Origin: Neolentinus lepideus HHB14362 ss-1
Lineage: Eukaryota > Basidiomycota > Agaricomycetes > Gloeophyllales > Gloeophyllaceae
Direction: 5' to 3'
DNA: 64,000 nucleotides
Assembly: GCA_001632425.1 (NCBI GenBank)
Contig: KV425584.1
Coordinates: 217,934-281,933 of the forward strand
Shown one piece after another: positions 23,055-33,469 of the stretch. The position numbers and the translations under genes are program-made. How positions within the stretch are numbered: the first letter of the stretch is position 1; every line of letters begins with the position of its first letter. The notes under the pieces are model-generated. The model worked only from the letters and a program-made list of their open reading frames with translations. It made no database searches and was not told the DNA's origin.

Positions 23055-24276
23055 TCACGCATATACACCCGTAGTAGGACCCGTAGTAGGACCACCAGCC
23101 TGAGCGCTGTTGGTGGCAACGGTGGCGGTCGCATGATCAGAGCCCGCCCCGTCTCCAGTCGCAGCAGCAGCCTCCTGATCGCCCTCGACGCTCTTCGCAT
23201 CGTCGGAGTCGGGCTCCATCACCGTCAACTGAAACCTGACACCTGACATGCTTATCCATCAGCCAAGCAGAACATCTCAGGTAATAATGTGCTCACCGAT
23301 ATGAGAAAGGAACCTGTTCAGGTTCGCATTCCAAGAATCCTGGACGGGCAGCCCATAGCTTTCCAAGAGCTGCTTCATGCGGCCCTCTGTAGACGCCGTG
23401 ATAAGCCAATATTGTCACTCTTCATAGCTCGTCCTCGGACTTACTGTCGTAAGAGCACAGGTGGTCCAAATCCTTGGGCCACCACATGCTCTTAGGCCGT
23501 AGTGGCGAGAGCTCGCGCGACAATTCGTGCGGTTCAATCGTAGCATTTTCTCTCAGCACCTCTCTGTTGGCGTTCCAGTGATTCAGTACATGTCCAACTG
23601 ACGTGGTCTGGCAGATACCCACGTATTCTTAATCGCGTCCTCGAGCATCCGGAGGTGCACCTGGCTGTCTTGGATTTGGTCTCGAAGCGTCGGTTTGAGG
23701 AACTGCCCGATCTGTGCGTTCACCTCTTCGTGCACTTGCCGTGCTATCTCCTCCTTTATCTTCTTCTGGATTAGGTCCCTTTCAACGCGCAAAACGGACG
23801 ATCAGATCGAGCCTCGCCATGAAGATAGGACAGCGCACTGCATGTTGCTAAGGGCCTGCTTGGGCAAGTCCTCCTCCACCATCTTTCGAACACCCTCCAG
23901 TCGCTTCTTCTGGACTACCTTGTGCTTATTAATGAGATCTTCCACGCCCTGAAGCTCCTCTGCGGTTCCTACGCCAGTCTTGGTATCCACATTATCTAGG
24001 GATTATTATATCGAGGACAAACGCGAACTCACAAACGTTGGGACCGCCTGCTCGATCTTCGAGATCGCATCGGCGTCGTTCCTGCTTTGCTCGTCGCTGC
24101 GTCCGCAAGAGGGGAATCAGCAAGGAGCACAACAGGAAACTCGCTGCTGGTCAGTCGCAAGTTCATTGTATCGATACCTACATTGCGTCTCTGATCGCGG
24201 CCCATCCATCTACTAGAGTCGTTGAGCCGGCATTGGCATTGTCGCGGGGGTTGCTATTCTGTTTGCGACCCGACAT
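23055..24276 (-). CDS. Coiled-coil protein, basidiomycete-specific family, copy A
   Basis: Spliced product of about 250 residues. The start is ATG 24276 (MSGRKQNSNPRDN). Exons then give LVDGWAAIRDAI, DEQSRNDADAISKIEQAVPT, DNVDTKTGVGTAEELQGV, a heptad-rich stretch (LEGVRKMVEEDLPKQALSNM then RDLIQKKIKEEIARQVHEEV), KPTLRDQIQDSQVHLRMLED, then SMWWPKDLDHLCSYD, WNANLNRFLS and an acidic tail ending GPTTGVYA before TGA 23055. I know this as a common Agaricomycete hypothetical family with long helices. No function is established. A 55-nt intron beginning GTATCTGCC removes an apparent in-frame stop, so the copy looks intact. It is about 1.75 kb from its duplicate and on the same strand. Confidence 0.75.
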
Positions 24277-24522
24277 ATCCTGTAGAACCAATAGTCAGAC
24301 CTGAGGTGATAGTGTTCTCGTCGACCTGCAGCTTCGCTTCCTCGAGCTCTGCTATACTAAGTATACGGGTTCTCGGGCGCTTGTATATCACGCACCTACC
24401 TCGTGTAATATTTATATTTGGTGGCCGGGATTCTCATTAAGCTTTGTACTTCCTATATCGCCCATTCACGTCATACAGCTGCCCAGCTCGCAAGATAGGG
24501 CCCAACTGTATACCTCTCATTA

Positions 24523-24724
24523 GTTAAGTAGACGCGCGCCTGCTCTATCTATCAATACAACGGCTTCTCTGAATTTGATTGCATTTATGCATCTCGGGAA
24601 CAAGGTCCTGGTCCTTGCCTTTCGTGAAGTAGTCCTTGCCGTTCAACGTTGAGAGCGCCCGAATCTCCATCTTCTTCTGCGAGTCGCGCGTCTCGGTTCC
24701 CGCATGCAGGAGTAGGGTGATAAT
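24523..24724 (-). pseudogene. Fragment of the 2-hydroxyacid dehydrogenase 3' end
   Basis: About 140 bases match the last coding bases of the intact gene at 31630-32843: LLHAGTETRDSQKKMEIRAL, then DYFTKGKDQDLVPEM, in the same strand sense, plus about 60 bases of its 3' flank. The copy stops abruptly at about 24724, where the 3' flank of coiled-coil copy B begins. It is therefore a truncated relic lying exactly at the duplication junction. Confidence 0.85.
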
Positions 24725-24820
24725 GTATATTCTTCTGTGTACTACTGGTACACTGTAGTCTCGTGATAAATCGTACATTCTCCAAGATAACGTACCCATC
24801 ATGTCCTCGATATCGTCCAA

Positions 24821-26038
24821 TTACACATTGACAAGAACGCTAGTCTGAGCCTGATCATTGGCACCCGCAGCGGTCGCAGAATCGGAGCCTGTCCCATCTG
24901 CAGTCGCTGCAGTGGCTTTCTGATCGTCCTCGACGCTCTTCGCGTCGTCGGAGTCGGGCTCGACCACCGTCAGCTGAAACCTGACGCCTGACATGCTACT
25001 CCATCAACCAAGTAGAACATCTGAGGTAACAATGTGCTCACCGATATGAGACAGAAACCTGTTCAAGTTTGCGTTCCAAGAACTTTCCTGGACGGGTAGC
25101 CCATAACTTTCGAGGAGCTGTTTCATTCGGCCCTCTGTGGACGCCGTGGTAAGCCACTGTCACTTTGCGTAGCTTGTACTCGGGCTTACTGTCGTAAGAG
25201 CAAAGGTGGTCCAAATCCTTGGGCCACCACATGCTCTTAGCCCCATCCACTCCCAGTAACGGCTCGAGCTCACGCGACAATTCGTGTGGTTCGATCATAC
25301 CATTTTCTTTCAGCGCCTTCCTGTTGGGTTCCAGTGATTCAGTACATGTCCGACTGATATGGTCAGATACCGACGTATTCTGGATGGCGTCCGTGAGCTT
25401 CCGGAGGTGCGCCTCGCTATCTTGGATCTGGTCTCGGAGCGTCGGCTTGAGAAAGCACCCGATCTGTGCGTTCACCTCTTCGTGCACTTGCCGTGCAATC
25501 TCCTCCTTAATCTTCTGCTGGATCAGGTCTCTTTCGACACGTAAACCGGACGATCAGATCGAGCCGCCTCGCCATGAAGATAAGAGATCACTCAGCGCAC
25601 TTCATACTGCTAAGGGCCTGCTTAGGCAACTCCTCCCTCACCATCTTCTCAACTCCCTCCAACCGCTTCTCCTGGTCTTCCTTATGCTTCTTGATAATGT
25701 CACTCACGCTCTTTAACTCCTTTACGGTACCTTCGCCAGTCTTGATATCCACATTATCTAGGGATTATGATATTGAGGATAAACGCAAACTCACAAACGT
25801 CGGGACCGCCTGTTCGATCTTCGAGATCGCATCGGCGTCGTTCCCGTTTTGCTCGTTACTGCGTCCGCAAGAGGGGAATCAGCAATGAGCACAACAGGAA
25901 ACTCGCTGCTGGTCAGTCGCAACTTCGTTGTATCGATACCTACACTACTTTCTCGATCGCGACCCATCCATCTACTAGCGTCGCTGGACCGGTATTCGCA
26001 TTGTCGCGGGTGTTGGTATTCTGCTTTTTAGTCGACAT
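24821..26038 (-). CDS. Coiled-coil protein, basidiomycete-specific family, copy B
   Basis: Tandem duplicate of the gene at 23055-24276 with the same exon plan. The start is ATG 26038 (MSTKKQNTNTRDN). The coiled-coil core, the KPTLRDQIQDSEAHLRKLTD block and KSMWWPKDLDHLCSYD are all present, and the end is TSVLVNV then TAA 24821-24823. Against copy A it has a short insert (LEPLLGVDGAKS) and many conservative changes, mostly in the acidic tail. A 52-nt intron begins GTATCTGACC at the same site as in copy A. Both copies keep open frames despite divergence, which suggests they are under selection. Function unknown. Confidence 0.75.
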
Positions 26039-26267
26039 ATATTTTCACGAGTAGAACGAATGGTCAAGGTGATAGTGTCCTCGTCGGCCTGCAATTCTTC
26101 GAGCTTATTATACGGGTTCTCAGGCGCTTGTATATCACGCACCTACCTCGTGTAATGTATATTTGATGGCCGGGATTCTCATTAAGCTTTGTACTTCCTA
26201 TATCGCCCATTCACGTCATACGGCTGCCCAGCTCGCAAGATAGGGCCCAACCGTATACCTCTCATTA

Positions 26268-27057
26268 AGATAGAAGTCACTCATATTCGACCACTATGGT
26301 CACACTGTGACACATCACGTAATCTGACGCTAGAGAAAGCGTCTTGATTCTTGAAGCGAATATCATCGTCAAACACGGTCTTTCACGATGATAAACAGCA
26401 CTAGATAGTATCTATACACACAATACAGTAATATACATGTTATAGAGCTTGTACAGTAGTCAAAACTCGCAAATTAGACCAAACATGCCTAAGTTATAGA
26501 GGCTTTATCGAGCTCTGCTAGTATATCTTGGGGTAAAATTCGATGACCGTGGTATTTGCTGTTTGCCCAAGCTGCTTGTCTTCCAGACAAGCCTTTACGA
26601 TAAGCATCCATGAAGCGCCGAGACCGATTTGCGAACCTAGAATTAGGAAGTCAGCTCGACTGTTACGGAGACCACCTGATACTTAGGGACGTACCGCCGC
26701 ATAGTCGAGAGCGGGACTGAAGCAAAGTTTCTAATGGCCTGGCGGATAGTGCGCTTGCGTTTAGGCATCTCAGTGGTTTGTACGTGTCGCGACAGTCGCG
26801 TCCTGAGACGCGTCCACGGACACACCGGGACTTGCAACCTAATTAGTCTATCTCCTCCTCCGGTACATTGTAAATGTAAATTCTGCTTCCGACAAGAGTT
26901 TCTAAAACCTATTTCTAATGATTTGTCGGAAGTCGATTTGGCCTGCATGTCCTCGTTAAGAAGTAGATACCCAATCTCTGTCAAAAAGTCACGCTTTTCT
27001 AATTAGAGTGACAAAATATGTCACGTGATAGTAGTCGAATATGAGAGGCATCTATCT
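26268..27057. mobile_element. 790-bp TIR DNA transposon, TA target duplication (mariner/pogo-like, non-autonomous)
   Basis: The ends are imperfect 30-bp inverted repeats that match at 26 of 30 positions by eye. The left begins AGATAGAAGTCACTCATATT and the right, read inward, AGATAGATGCCTCTCATATT. TA flanks both sides (26266-26267 and 27058-27059). The sister duplicate has one TA at 24521-24522 in the same sequence, CTCAT-TA-GTTAAGTAG, so the empty site proves insertion and its boundaries. It carries a short minus-strand spliced coding tail (listed separately) and an internal inverted repeat, TATCATCGT/ACGATGATA, near 26365-26395. There is room only for a small fragment of a transposase. Confidence 0.92.
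26489..26768 (-). pseudogene. Transposase C-terminal tail-like two-exon remnant
   Basis: Inside the 790-bp element. From ATG 26768 (MPKRKRTIRQAIRNFAS) the frame reaches LSTMRR and is joined by a 58-nt intron (26637-26694, GTACGT to TTCTAG) to FANRSRRFMDAYRKGLSG, RQAAWANSKYHGHR, then ILPQDILAELDKA before TAG. I recall this R-F-M-D-AYRKGL, KYHGHR pattern from the C-terminal ends of fungal DDE transposase-type proteins, but cannot confirm it. The catalytic part is absent. Confidence 0.5.
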
Positions 27058-27059
27058 TA

Positions 27060-27615
27060 GCTAAGTAGGCGCGCGCCTGCCGTATCTATCAATACAACTG
27101 AGAGACTTCTCTGAATCTGATTGCACTTATGCCATCTCGGGAACAAGGTCCTTGCAGTTGCGTTTTGTGTAGTCCTTCAAGCTCAAGGCCTCACACTCGA
27201 AAGCGCGCGAATCTCATTCTGCCCTAGTCATGCACGTCTCGGTGCCCATGTGCCGGAGAAATGCAGTGTTGAGGAATTCGTGCAGCCACTGGGGGACATC
27301 ATTAACATGCCACCACCCAGTTCTGATACAGGATATGCATATGGAACGGGCGCGTTCGACCATCACTTACCTAATCCTGCCTAGACTGAGAGGACCGGCA
27401 TCTTCTCTTAAGGTCCGCTGCATTCCTGGAAGCTTGTGTGAATGCGTCTAGTTGTCTTCACACACGCTGCACTTGGTCCCATCAAATTTATGAAGGGCAG
27501 AGCATCATATAGAGCACCCATAGCTGTTGCAATGTGGACAGCACCAGGGCCGAAATCGTCAAAGGTATTGCCCGCAACAGTGCAGGATACGACCAGATCA
27601 ATATGCATGAATCAG
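27060..27615 (-). pseudogene. Decayed, internally inverted copy of the 2-hydroxyacid dehydrogenase
   Basis: From 27060 to about 27547 the sequence matches the 3' flank and coding part of 31590-32360 in the minus sense: the stop-codon context TTATGCCATCTCGGGAACAA, the GTCTCGGTGCCCATGTG block, TCCGCTGCATTCC, and GGGCAGAG-ATCATA, with many substitutions and deletions. From about 27550 to 27612 the match to the GAGYDQIDVHE exon runs in the plus sense (GTGCAGGATACGACCAGATC). So the copy is frameshifted, partly deleted and carries a small inversion. It is the unit-B partner of the fragment at 24523. Confidence 0.8.
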
Positions 27616-27658
27616 GTACAGCCCTGCTCATATCCTCATGATCAGAACTAACACTTAC

Positions 27659-27890
27659 CTCTGGCAATATGCATCATGTTGATCCCGTATATCCAACTTT
27701 ATGCCGATCTGGTCTATAGAGACTTTGTGGCGGTAAGTATTGACGAGGTGGTGATGATCTAGGAATTGGAGGAGTCTGTACACCACTGCCTTTCCATGAT
27801 CGTTTGCCTTAGGTACAAACTCGCTTATGATCACGTCTGGCGTGTATGGAAGATTGAAGCGCGGTCCTCGTCGTGAACGCCAACTCGGAC
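27659..27890 (-). pseudogene. Orphan coding-looking exon with a good donor site
   Basis: Minus-strand open stretch reading RGPRFNLPYTPDVIISEF, VPKANDHGKAVVYRLLQF, LDHHHLVNTYRHKVSIDQIG, then DIRDQHDAYCQR followed by GTAAGTG. It reads like real protein, but I recognise no family. No partner exon is visible downstream, where the dehydrogenase relic lies. It is probably the stump of a gene broken by the rearrangements here. Confidence 0.35.
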
Positions 27891-28024
27891 GTGGTTAAAG
27901 CTTGGACACCACCGGTGAGCAGATGGTAAATCGACAAATGTTTCACATAGGCCTACAAGTGAACATTAAACAATTAGTCGATACATTAAGTTCTCCATGG
28001 CTTCGCGTCGACCCGCCTATCCCA

Positions 28025-29043
28025 TCATTCCCGCGAGAGAATATGCACATGGAAGCCACCTGTAGGAGCATCCACGTGTGTCTCACCTCTTTCACGGAAT
28101 CCCATTGCAACATACTTGCGAACCTAACGCTAGCTGTTAGCATTGAATCTCGATACCAGTCAATGAAAGCGTACATTCACTTCAATGGATGTGGATAAAC
28201 CGATAAGCCCCCCCTTCTTCTTCGCCTGGTGGGTGTCCCGTATTAGCACATGGAAGATAGTGAGAGACAGAACAAACCTTTTCGAAGGCAAAATTGATGA
28301 TTGCAGTTCCATAGCCGCGGTTCTCGTGCTGGGAATCAGTGCACAGATGGACACACCACCAACGCCTCTCCACCTCCTGAGACCTTCTGAGCAAATGTAC
28401 CACCACAGAAGCGTCCATACGCACCTCCTTGGTCCATAGATTAGCGCTGTATTCACCCACAGTCTCCGGATACTGAAATCAAATCTGTATACATGATTAC
28501 TCTTTAATATGGGGAATGACCGCACCGTATGCGTGCACCAATACTGGGCCTTCTCTGACACACTGCTGAAAACTTCGTTGAAACCGAGAGCCTTTTGCTC
28601 CTCGCTTTGATATAACATCAGCAGGCTCCAGAGCTAAGGTCGCTGGACAAGACTCACGTTGCGAATAGATCATTTCCCGGACCGAACCAACAACCATAAG
28701 ATAATATTTTCTTCGTGACTGGGTCTCGGACAACATATATTTCTCCTTGCAGCGCAGTTGCACGGGCCACGGCACGTAAAAAAGGTGCATGGAGACTCCA
28801 ATCTCCCCCTAGCAACGCTTTATGGGAGAGACCTTGCCACCACGGAGTTTAGGAGGATATCAGCGTCAGCATATATGCATCCTGACCTCCTTCGAAAGCA
28901 CGGATTGCTATGTCAACCAACTGCTCAATTTGGTCATCTAGATTGCATATAATACTCAATTCATGTAGTGCATTCTGCTTGAATTTGGGATACCTACCGG
29001 TGAAGTTCTCTAAATGCTCTACTAAGATGGGGGTAGACTCCAT
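28025..29043 (-). CDS. GNAT-family N-acetyltransferase
   Basis: Acetyl-CoA-dependent transferase; the acceptor is unknown. Spliced blocks: MESTPILVEHLENFTGRYP, QIEQLVDIAIRAFEG, GGDWSLHAPFLRAVARAT, ALQGEIYVVRDPVTKKIL, SYGCWFGPGNDLFA, EEQKALGFNEVF, RMDASVVVHLLRRSQEVER, then motif A, HLCTDSQHENRGYGTAIINF. The last exon gives GFRERGETHVDAPTGGFH, VHILSRE and TGA 28025-28027, a typical GNAT C-terminus. The N-R-G-Y-G-T-A loop fits the acetyl-CoA pyrophosphate-binding signature. Several exon joins are clear (donor after LFAT), but the first intron would start GTCAGG and is less sure. It lies between dehydrogenase relics and a 7-TM gene, with no evident functional link. Confidence 0.72.
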
Positions 29044-29745
29044 AATGCATTCAATTGCTTGGGGGAATTGCTAGTGCGGGTATCAGTTCGACTAAGCTCA
29101 TGGGCGATTAAGGTGGTCTGGATCAGCGTGACATGATAACAGGCACATCAATCAGTGCTGCAGTGCCCTTTATCGATCGCTGGCAGTGGCGTTTCCCACA
29201 CAGCCACAGCCCTGATTCGTGCAACTCTAGCCGGATTAGGTGATCTATGAGAGATGCTCTGTACTGCCAGTGAGTCCCTCTCGTACCGTATCCTCTGTAC
29301 GACTCTCGGCTCGCTACATACTCTATAATAATAATATTCACCCTTTTTCAGAGAGAGCCAAGTACACCTCAGGGCCCGCCCATCTAGAGGCCACAGCAAT
29401 CGGAGACCACTGGTTCGTCGGCGCTAGGAGAAGAATTCTTCATATATAGCACGGCCTGCAACGTGACCCGCAACTCTCCTGAAGATGACCGTGCTGCCTT
29501 CGGCTTGATAGTCATTGATGCATCAAGATGTAACGTATCAAATGAATCACGCTGTCTCCGCTGAGCAAGGAAAGTACTCTCTCGAATGTGCTGCATAACA
29601 AACTGAGCATACGCATAGGAGGTAGCTCCCAATAGCCACCTACAGATACCATCTGAGGGTATGCAAGAGGCTGATTCACAGACTGGAACCATGTTATCGC
29701 AGATCGTACGTACGCGGTACCATGCATGCCAATATACTCGCGGAC

Positions 29746-29789
29746 AGTATTGTCACTGACGGCATCATAACGCTGTTAGTGACAATGCT
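29746..29789. repeat. Imperfect 18-bp inverted repeat, 8-base loop
   Basis: AGTATTGTCACTGACGGC (29746-29763) faces GCTGTTAGTGACAATGCT (29772-29789); 15 of 18 positions pair. It lies about 75 bases before the TATA box of the 7-TM gene and could be a protein-binding dyad or a hairpin. Confidence 0.5.
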
Positions 29790-29863
29790 GCTAGTCCCTA
29801 TCCTCTCATGTCAGTATCATCTTTTCATTATGCTATTATAAGCTTTTCGGACAGGTACGAACA

Positions 29864-29870
29864 TATAAAT
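29864..29870 (+). promoter_or_regulatory. TATA box of the 7-TM gene
   Basis: TATAAAT lies 55 bases before ATG 29925, the usual distance in this window's TATA genes. It supports the MASSALVFGRSLYIG start over the upstream in-frame ATG at 29808. Confidence 0.55.
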
Positions 29871-29924
29871 ACACGTCGGAGGCCATCTTCCATCGTGCTG
29901 ACGGGATTCCCTACACTATCCAAC

Positions 29925-31137
29925 ATGGCGTCCTCCGCTCTGGTCTTTGGGCGCTCGTTGTACATTGGTAACATAATGGCCGCTATCCTATATGGTAAAT
30001 TTTACGTTGCATGCATTGCACACGGAAATCTCATTTCTGACCCATCTTGTTGTGTGCTGTACAGGCATCCAGCTATACATCACGTTCGAATCCGTATATT
30101 ATTTGATCGTTTTTCGGAACCAGAATGACCGAACAAGGATTTTCTATGTTGGATACGGTATTGTTATGCTTATTTGCATGACTTTTGCCATGGCCGCCAA
30201 TGCTCTCATGGGCCAACGCGTGTTTGTAGAGAAGCCTGGCTATCCCGGAGGCCCGGCAGCATACTACGAAGCAAAGGGCAAACCGTGGTTCAATGTTCTG
30301 GGATGTGCCATGGACCTGTTGGGGAATTTTTTGGGTGACGGACTCTTGGTAAGCTTACTGCGATTAATTACTCAACCCGACTTACTCAGAATGGGTTGTT
30401 ATAGTTGTATCGCTGCTATATGATATGGGGCTCAAATCGGCTGTTAATCACTTTCCCAGCTCTCGTTTATGCGGCCTCTACTGGTACGTACTTCTCATGA
30501 CTCATATCATAGCGACTAATGACACTGTATTTAGTGACCGCTGTTCTGTCTGTTGTCGAAAGTGCTCTTCCTGGATCGAGCTTCTTCCAATCGCAGGCTA
30601 CGAGCTTCGGCATCCCTTGGATAGCGCTGACGTGCGCTTACAATGTTATGATGACAGCTCTGATTGTAACGCGCATTCTACGAGTCCAGCATCAGGTCAA
30701 ATCGTCGGCGTTGTCCTCAGAAAGGGCGCGGATGTACACCGGCATTGTCGCCATCCTCGTTGAGTCTGCGCTCCCTTTCACTATCCTTGGAATCGCCTTT
30801 GCCGTTATTCTTGGCAAGAATCTCCCCACGGAGGTTGCGCTAGCAGCAATCTGGGGATCCTTCGTAGTACGTACCTGAATTTCATGCACGATAGTCATTG
30901 CCAGAAATTGTTGTCCTGCAGGGACTAGCCCCTCAACTTATCATTCTGCGTGTCTCCATGGGAAGAGCGTGGTCAAAAGAAACGGTTGTGCAGTTAACAT
31001 GCCCGGGCCCCATCACGTTCGCACCACCGCCTGCACTCTCCATTGAGGTTTCACAGCTCTCTTCGTCGTCGGCTCCAACTACCGTAGCAGGAGTCAAATT
31101 TGGCAAATTCGGTCAGACTCTTGCTCCCTCGGTCTGA
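29925..31137 (+). CDS. Agaricomycete 7-TM membrane protein, copy 1
   Basis: Seven hydrophobic segments after splicing: SLYIGNIMAAILYGIQLYIT, VGYGIVMLICMTFAMAANAL, LGNFLGDGLLLYRCYMIWGS, LITFPALVYAAST, IALTCAYNVMMTALIVTRIL, TGIVAILVESALPFTILGIA and VALAAIWGSFV-GLAPQLIIL. Introns have standard short form (for example the donor after ILYG at about 29995). The LYRCYMIW motif and the C-terminal helix with RVSMGRAW mark a large basidiomycete-only family of seven-helix proteins. I do not claim receptor function. The tail (about 45 residues, Ser/Pro rich) is cytoplasmic by the positive-inside rule. The same family appears at 62028-63316 on the opposite strand. Start chosen from the TATA box spacing. 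Confidence 0.78.
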
Positions 31138-31629
31138 GGAGGGATTCGTCAGGAGAACATGGATGTGGCGAGGATCGTACAAAGCAGCAACTGTGAGTTC
31201 GTTACCTGTTATTGTGATCGTGTGCTGTTATCGCTCTGCAGTTTCGTCTAGAGTCATGGAGTATCTTTCGGGCATCGTAGAGACGCTACAAGGAAGCAAG
31301 CATAATTAGAGCTGAATGTTGTAGCCACAAGCTCTCGTTCACACTTCTTTGGAGACACTTCAGCATCGGACGCAGATGCCCAATCTTCAGTTGCATCCAT
31401 CGCATCTTGATTCAAACTCCATGGATCGGATAGGAATAGCCAGAAAATACGACGAAAGTAAACGTTAAGCCACAGAGTGGTACCTGGCTATGAATCGAGG
31501 ATGGCGGATATATACACCACCAGCGTATTGAGCCGGGCCTTGTCGCTGTTCTATGGCAAATGACACGTATTCATAGTTCGTACCTGCTCTATCGATACAA
31601 ATGAAAGACTTCTCTGAATCTAATTGCAC

Positions 31630-32843
31630 TTATGCCATCTCGGGAACAATGTCCTGGCCCTTGCCTTTCGTGAAGTAGTCCCTGATATTCGAGAGCGCCC
31701 GAATCTCCATCTTCTTCTGCGAGTCGCGTGTCTCGGTTCCCATGTGCGGAAGCAGAGTAATGTTGGGGAATTCGAGCAGTCGGGGATTGACTTCAGGCTC
31801 GTCCGGGAAGACATCCAAGCCGACAGAGGAGAGCTAACACAGAAGTCCATGAGAGATATAATGAGATGCGGTTGCCACTTACATGCCCATCCTCCAGCGC
31901 CCGAATCATCGCCGCCTCATCAATAACCTTCCCCCGCGCGGTATTCACAATAATGGCGCCCTTCTTCAACTTCCTAATCATCGCCTCGTCCACCAGCCCC
32001 ACCGTCTCCTTCTTCAGCGGCACGTGCACACTTAGCACGTCCGTCTGTGCGAGCATCTCGTCTAGCCGCTCCGGGCCGAAGTACTCGCACCACTCGGGCG
32101 CGTCCTCACGCATCCGCCGGTTGTGGTACAAAACGCGCATGCGGAAAGGGCGCGCGTACTCAGCCATCCGCAGTCCAATGCCTCCCAGCCCGAGGATTGC
32201 GAGTGTCTTCTCTTCGAGATCCGCTGCGTTCCCGGCCTTGTGTGAGCGCTTCCAGTTGCCTGCGCGCAGGCTCCGCTCGGCGGCGGCGTACTTGCGGAGG
32301 GCAGAGATCATAAGGTAGAGACCAGTCGTCGCAGTCGCGTCATCGACGGCACCTGGTGTGTTGGATACGTATATCCCTGTACACGAACAGTTAGACATAA
32401 TCCTGAAACCGTGAAATGGGACATGCCTTTCGCTTTGCACTCGTGCACGTCGATCTGGTCGTATCCTGCACCATTGTGGGCAATCCATTTGACAGTCCCG
32501 GAGATTCCGTTTATGATCTCCTTGTCAAATATACCAATTCTGTCTGCTGAGACATTGTGACGGTACACGCCCTCGACTCCTTCGTACTTTCCGCCCGGCT
32601 TGAACCCGGCTAGGAAATCAGCACGGCTGGGAGAGTCCATACGCTGCACGATCGATGAATGCATCAGACACGGCAGAGAACGGTAAGCGCTACAAGGCAC
32701 CTACGACAATCTCTGCGATTCCCGAAAACATTTGCTTTGCCTCTTCATTCGCCCACACGAGGTCTCCTGCGCAGGGGTCGCATTTCTTCAGCTGACCGGT
32801 TCAAGCGAATCGCCTCACCACAAATCATGACTCGTTTGCCCAT
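31630..32843 (-). CDS. D-isomer 2-hydroxyacid dehydrogenase (glyoxylate/hydroxypyruvate reductase type)
   Basis: NAD(P)H-dependent reduction of a 2-keto acid, probably cytosolic. The first exon is only 25 nt (MGKRVMIC), followed by GDLVWANEEAKQMFSGIAEI, RMDSPSRADFLAGFKPGGKY and VKWIAHNGAGYDQIDVHECK. The nucleotide-binding part has YVSNTPGAVDDATATTGLYL, LAILGLGGIGLRMAEYA (GxGxxG), DVLSVHVPLKKETVGLVDE and GAIIVNTARGKVIDEAAM with the catalytic Arg. GLDVFPDEPEVNP carries the Glu and NITLLPHMGTETRD the His. TAA is at 31630-31632. Length is about 360 residues, normal for the family. Two damaged partial copies lie upstream at 24523 and 27060, so this is the intact source or sister gene. Confidence 0.88.
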
Positions 32844-33469
32844 GGTTGAATAAGGTCGAGCAGTACTCGTGATTGACCCGGCACTGAACGAGCGAGAGAT
32901 AGCAGCGAGACGAGCCTGCATACTTTAGAGGCAACCCCACACTTTGTACAATTTAAGTCGCGGTTTCGGACCGTCGTCTCCGGCGTCATTGGCCCGCTGA
33001 TACGTCGGAAAGCGCAAGTGTATCGTAAGACAGGAACCGTGGTCGAACTATTACCAGAAAGAGTGCCATACGGGTGCCCGTACAACCGCAGGGAGAACCA
33101 GTTAATGGCATCGCGGAGACGGTTAGTTGCAGACGCACTGGCAGACAGCCTCAGCACCCCTCACGGGACCCTGAGTACTTTCAAAAATCGACTATTCCTT
33201 CATCCCAACAACCCATGAACCCAAGGTCAGGAAAGATGCGTGCCCTGTATTTATTAACGACGAGGCCCGTAGCTCCTTAGACATCGGATTGCTCGCAGGC
33301 ATGACTGCGACATATACTCTACAGTTGAGGGCCAGGATAAGCTTGGAAGACGCAGAGAATAAAATGTGGACTGCTAGCAAAGATACAGGATTTTATAGAG
33401 AGTCAAATATGAAGCAGAAAGTACGTAATCATAAATCGCAGTTTATAACATTTACAACTGCAACACATA
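32844..33469. other. Intergenic, no gene seen
   Basis: Promoter side of the dehydrogenase. I see no recognisable ORF, TATA box or repeat between the dehydrogenase start and the left end of the transposon at 33470. Confidence 0.5.

Larger units (their letters stand above)
22975..26267. repeat. Tandem segmental duplication, units joined at about 24725
   Basis: Unit A runs from about 22975 to 24724 and unit B starts at about 24725. The duplicated material covers the 3' flank, all exons and introns and about 250 bases of 5' flank of a coiled-coil gene, then the 3' end of a dehydrogenase. In unit B the dehydrogenase part is displaced to 27060 by a transposon. The 5' flanks (24404-24522 and 26150-26267) are nearly identical by eye. 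Confidence 0.85.

Noticed and set aside
23583..23792. Apparent premature stop (ending QLDMY) in coiled-coil copy A, suggesting a pseudogene
   Set aside because: A 55-nt GT-AG intron beginning GTATCTGCC removes it. The duplicate has a matching 52-nt intron, so the gene stays open.
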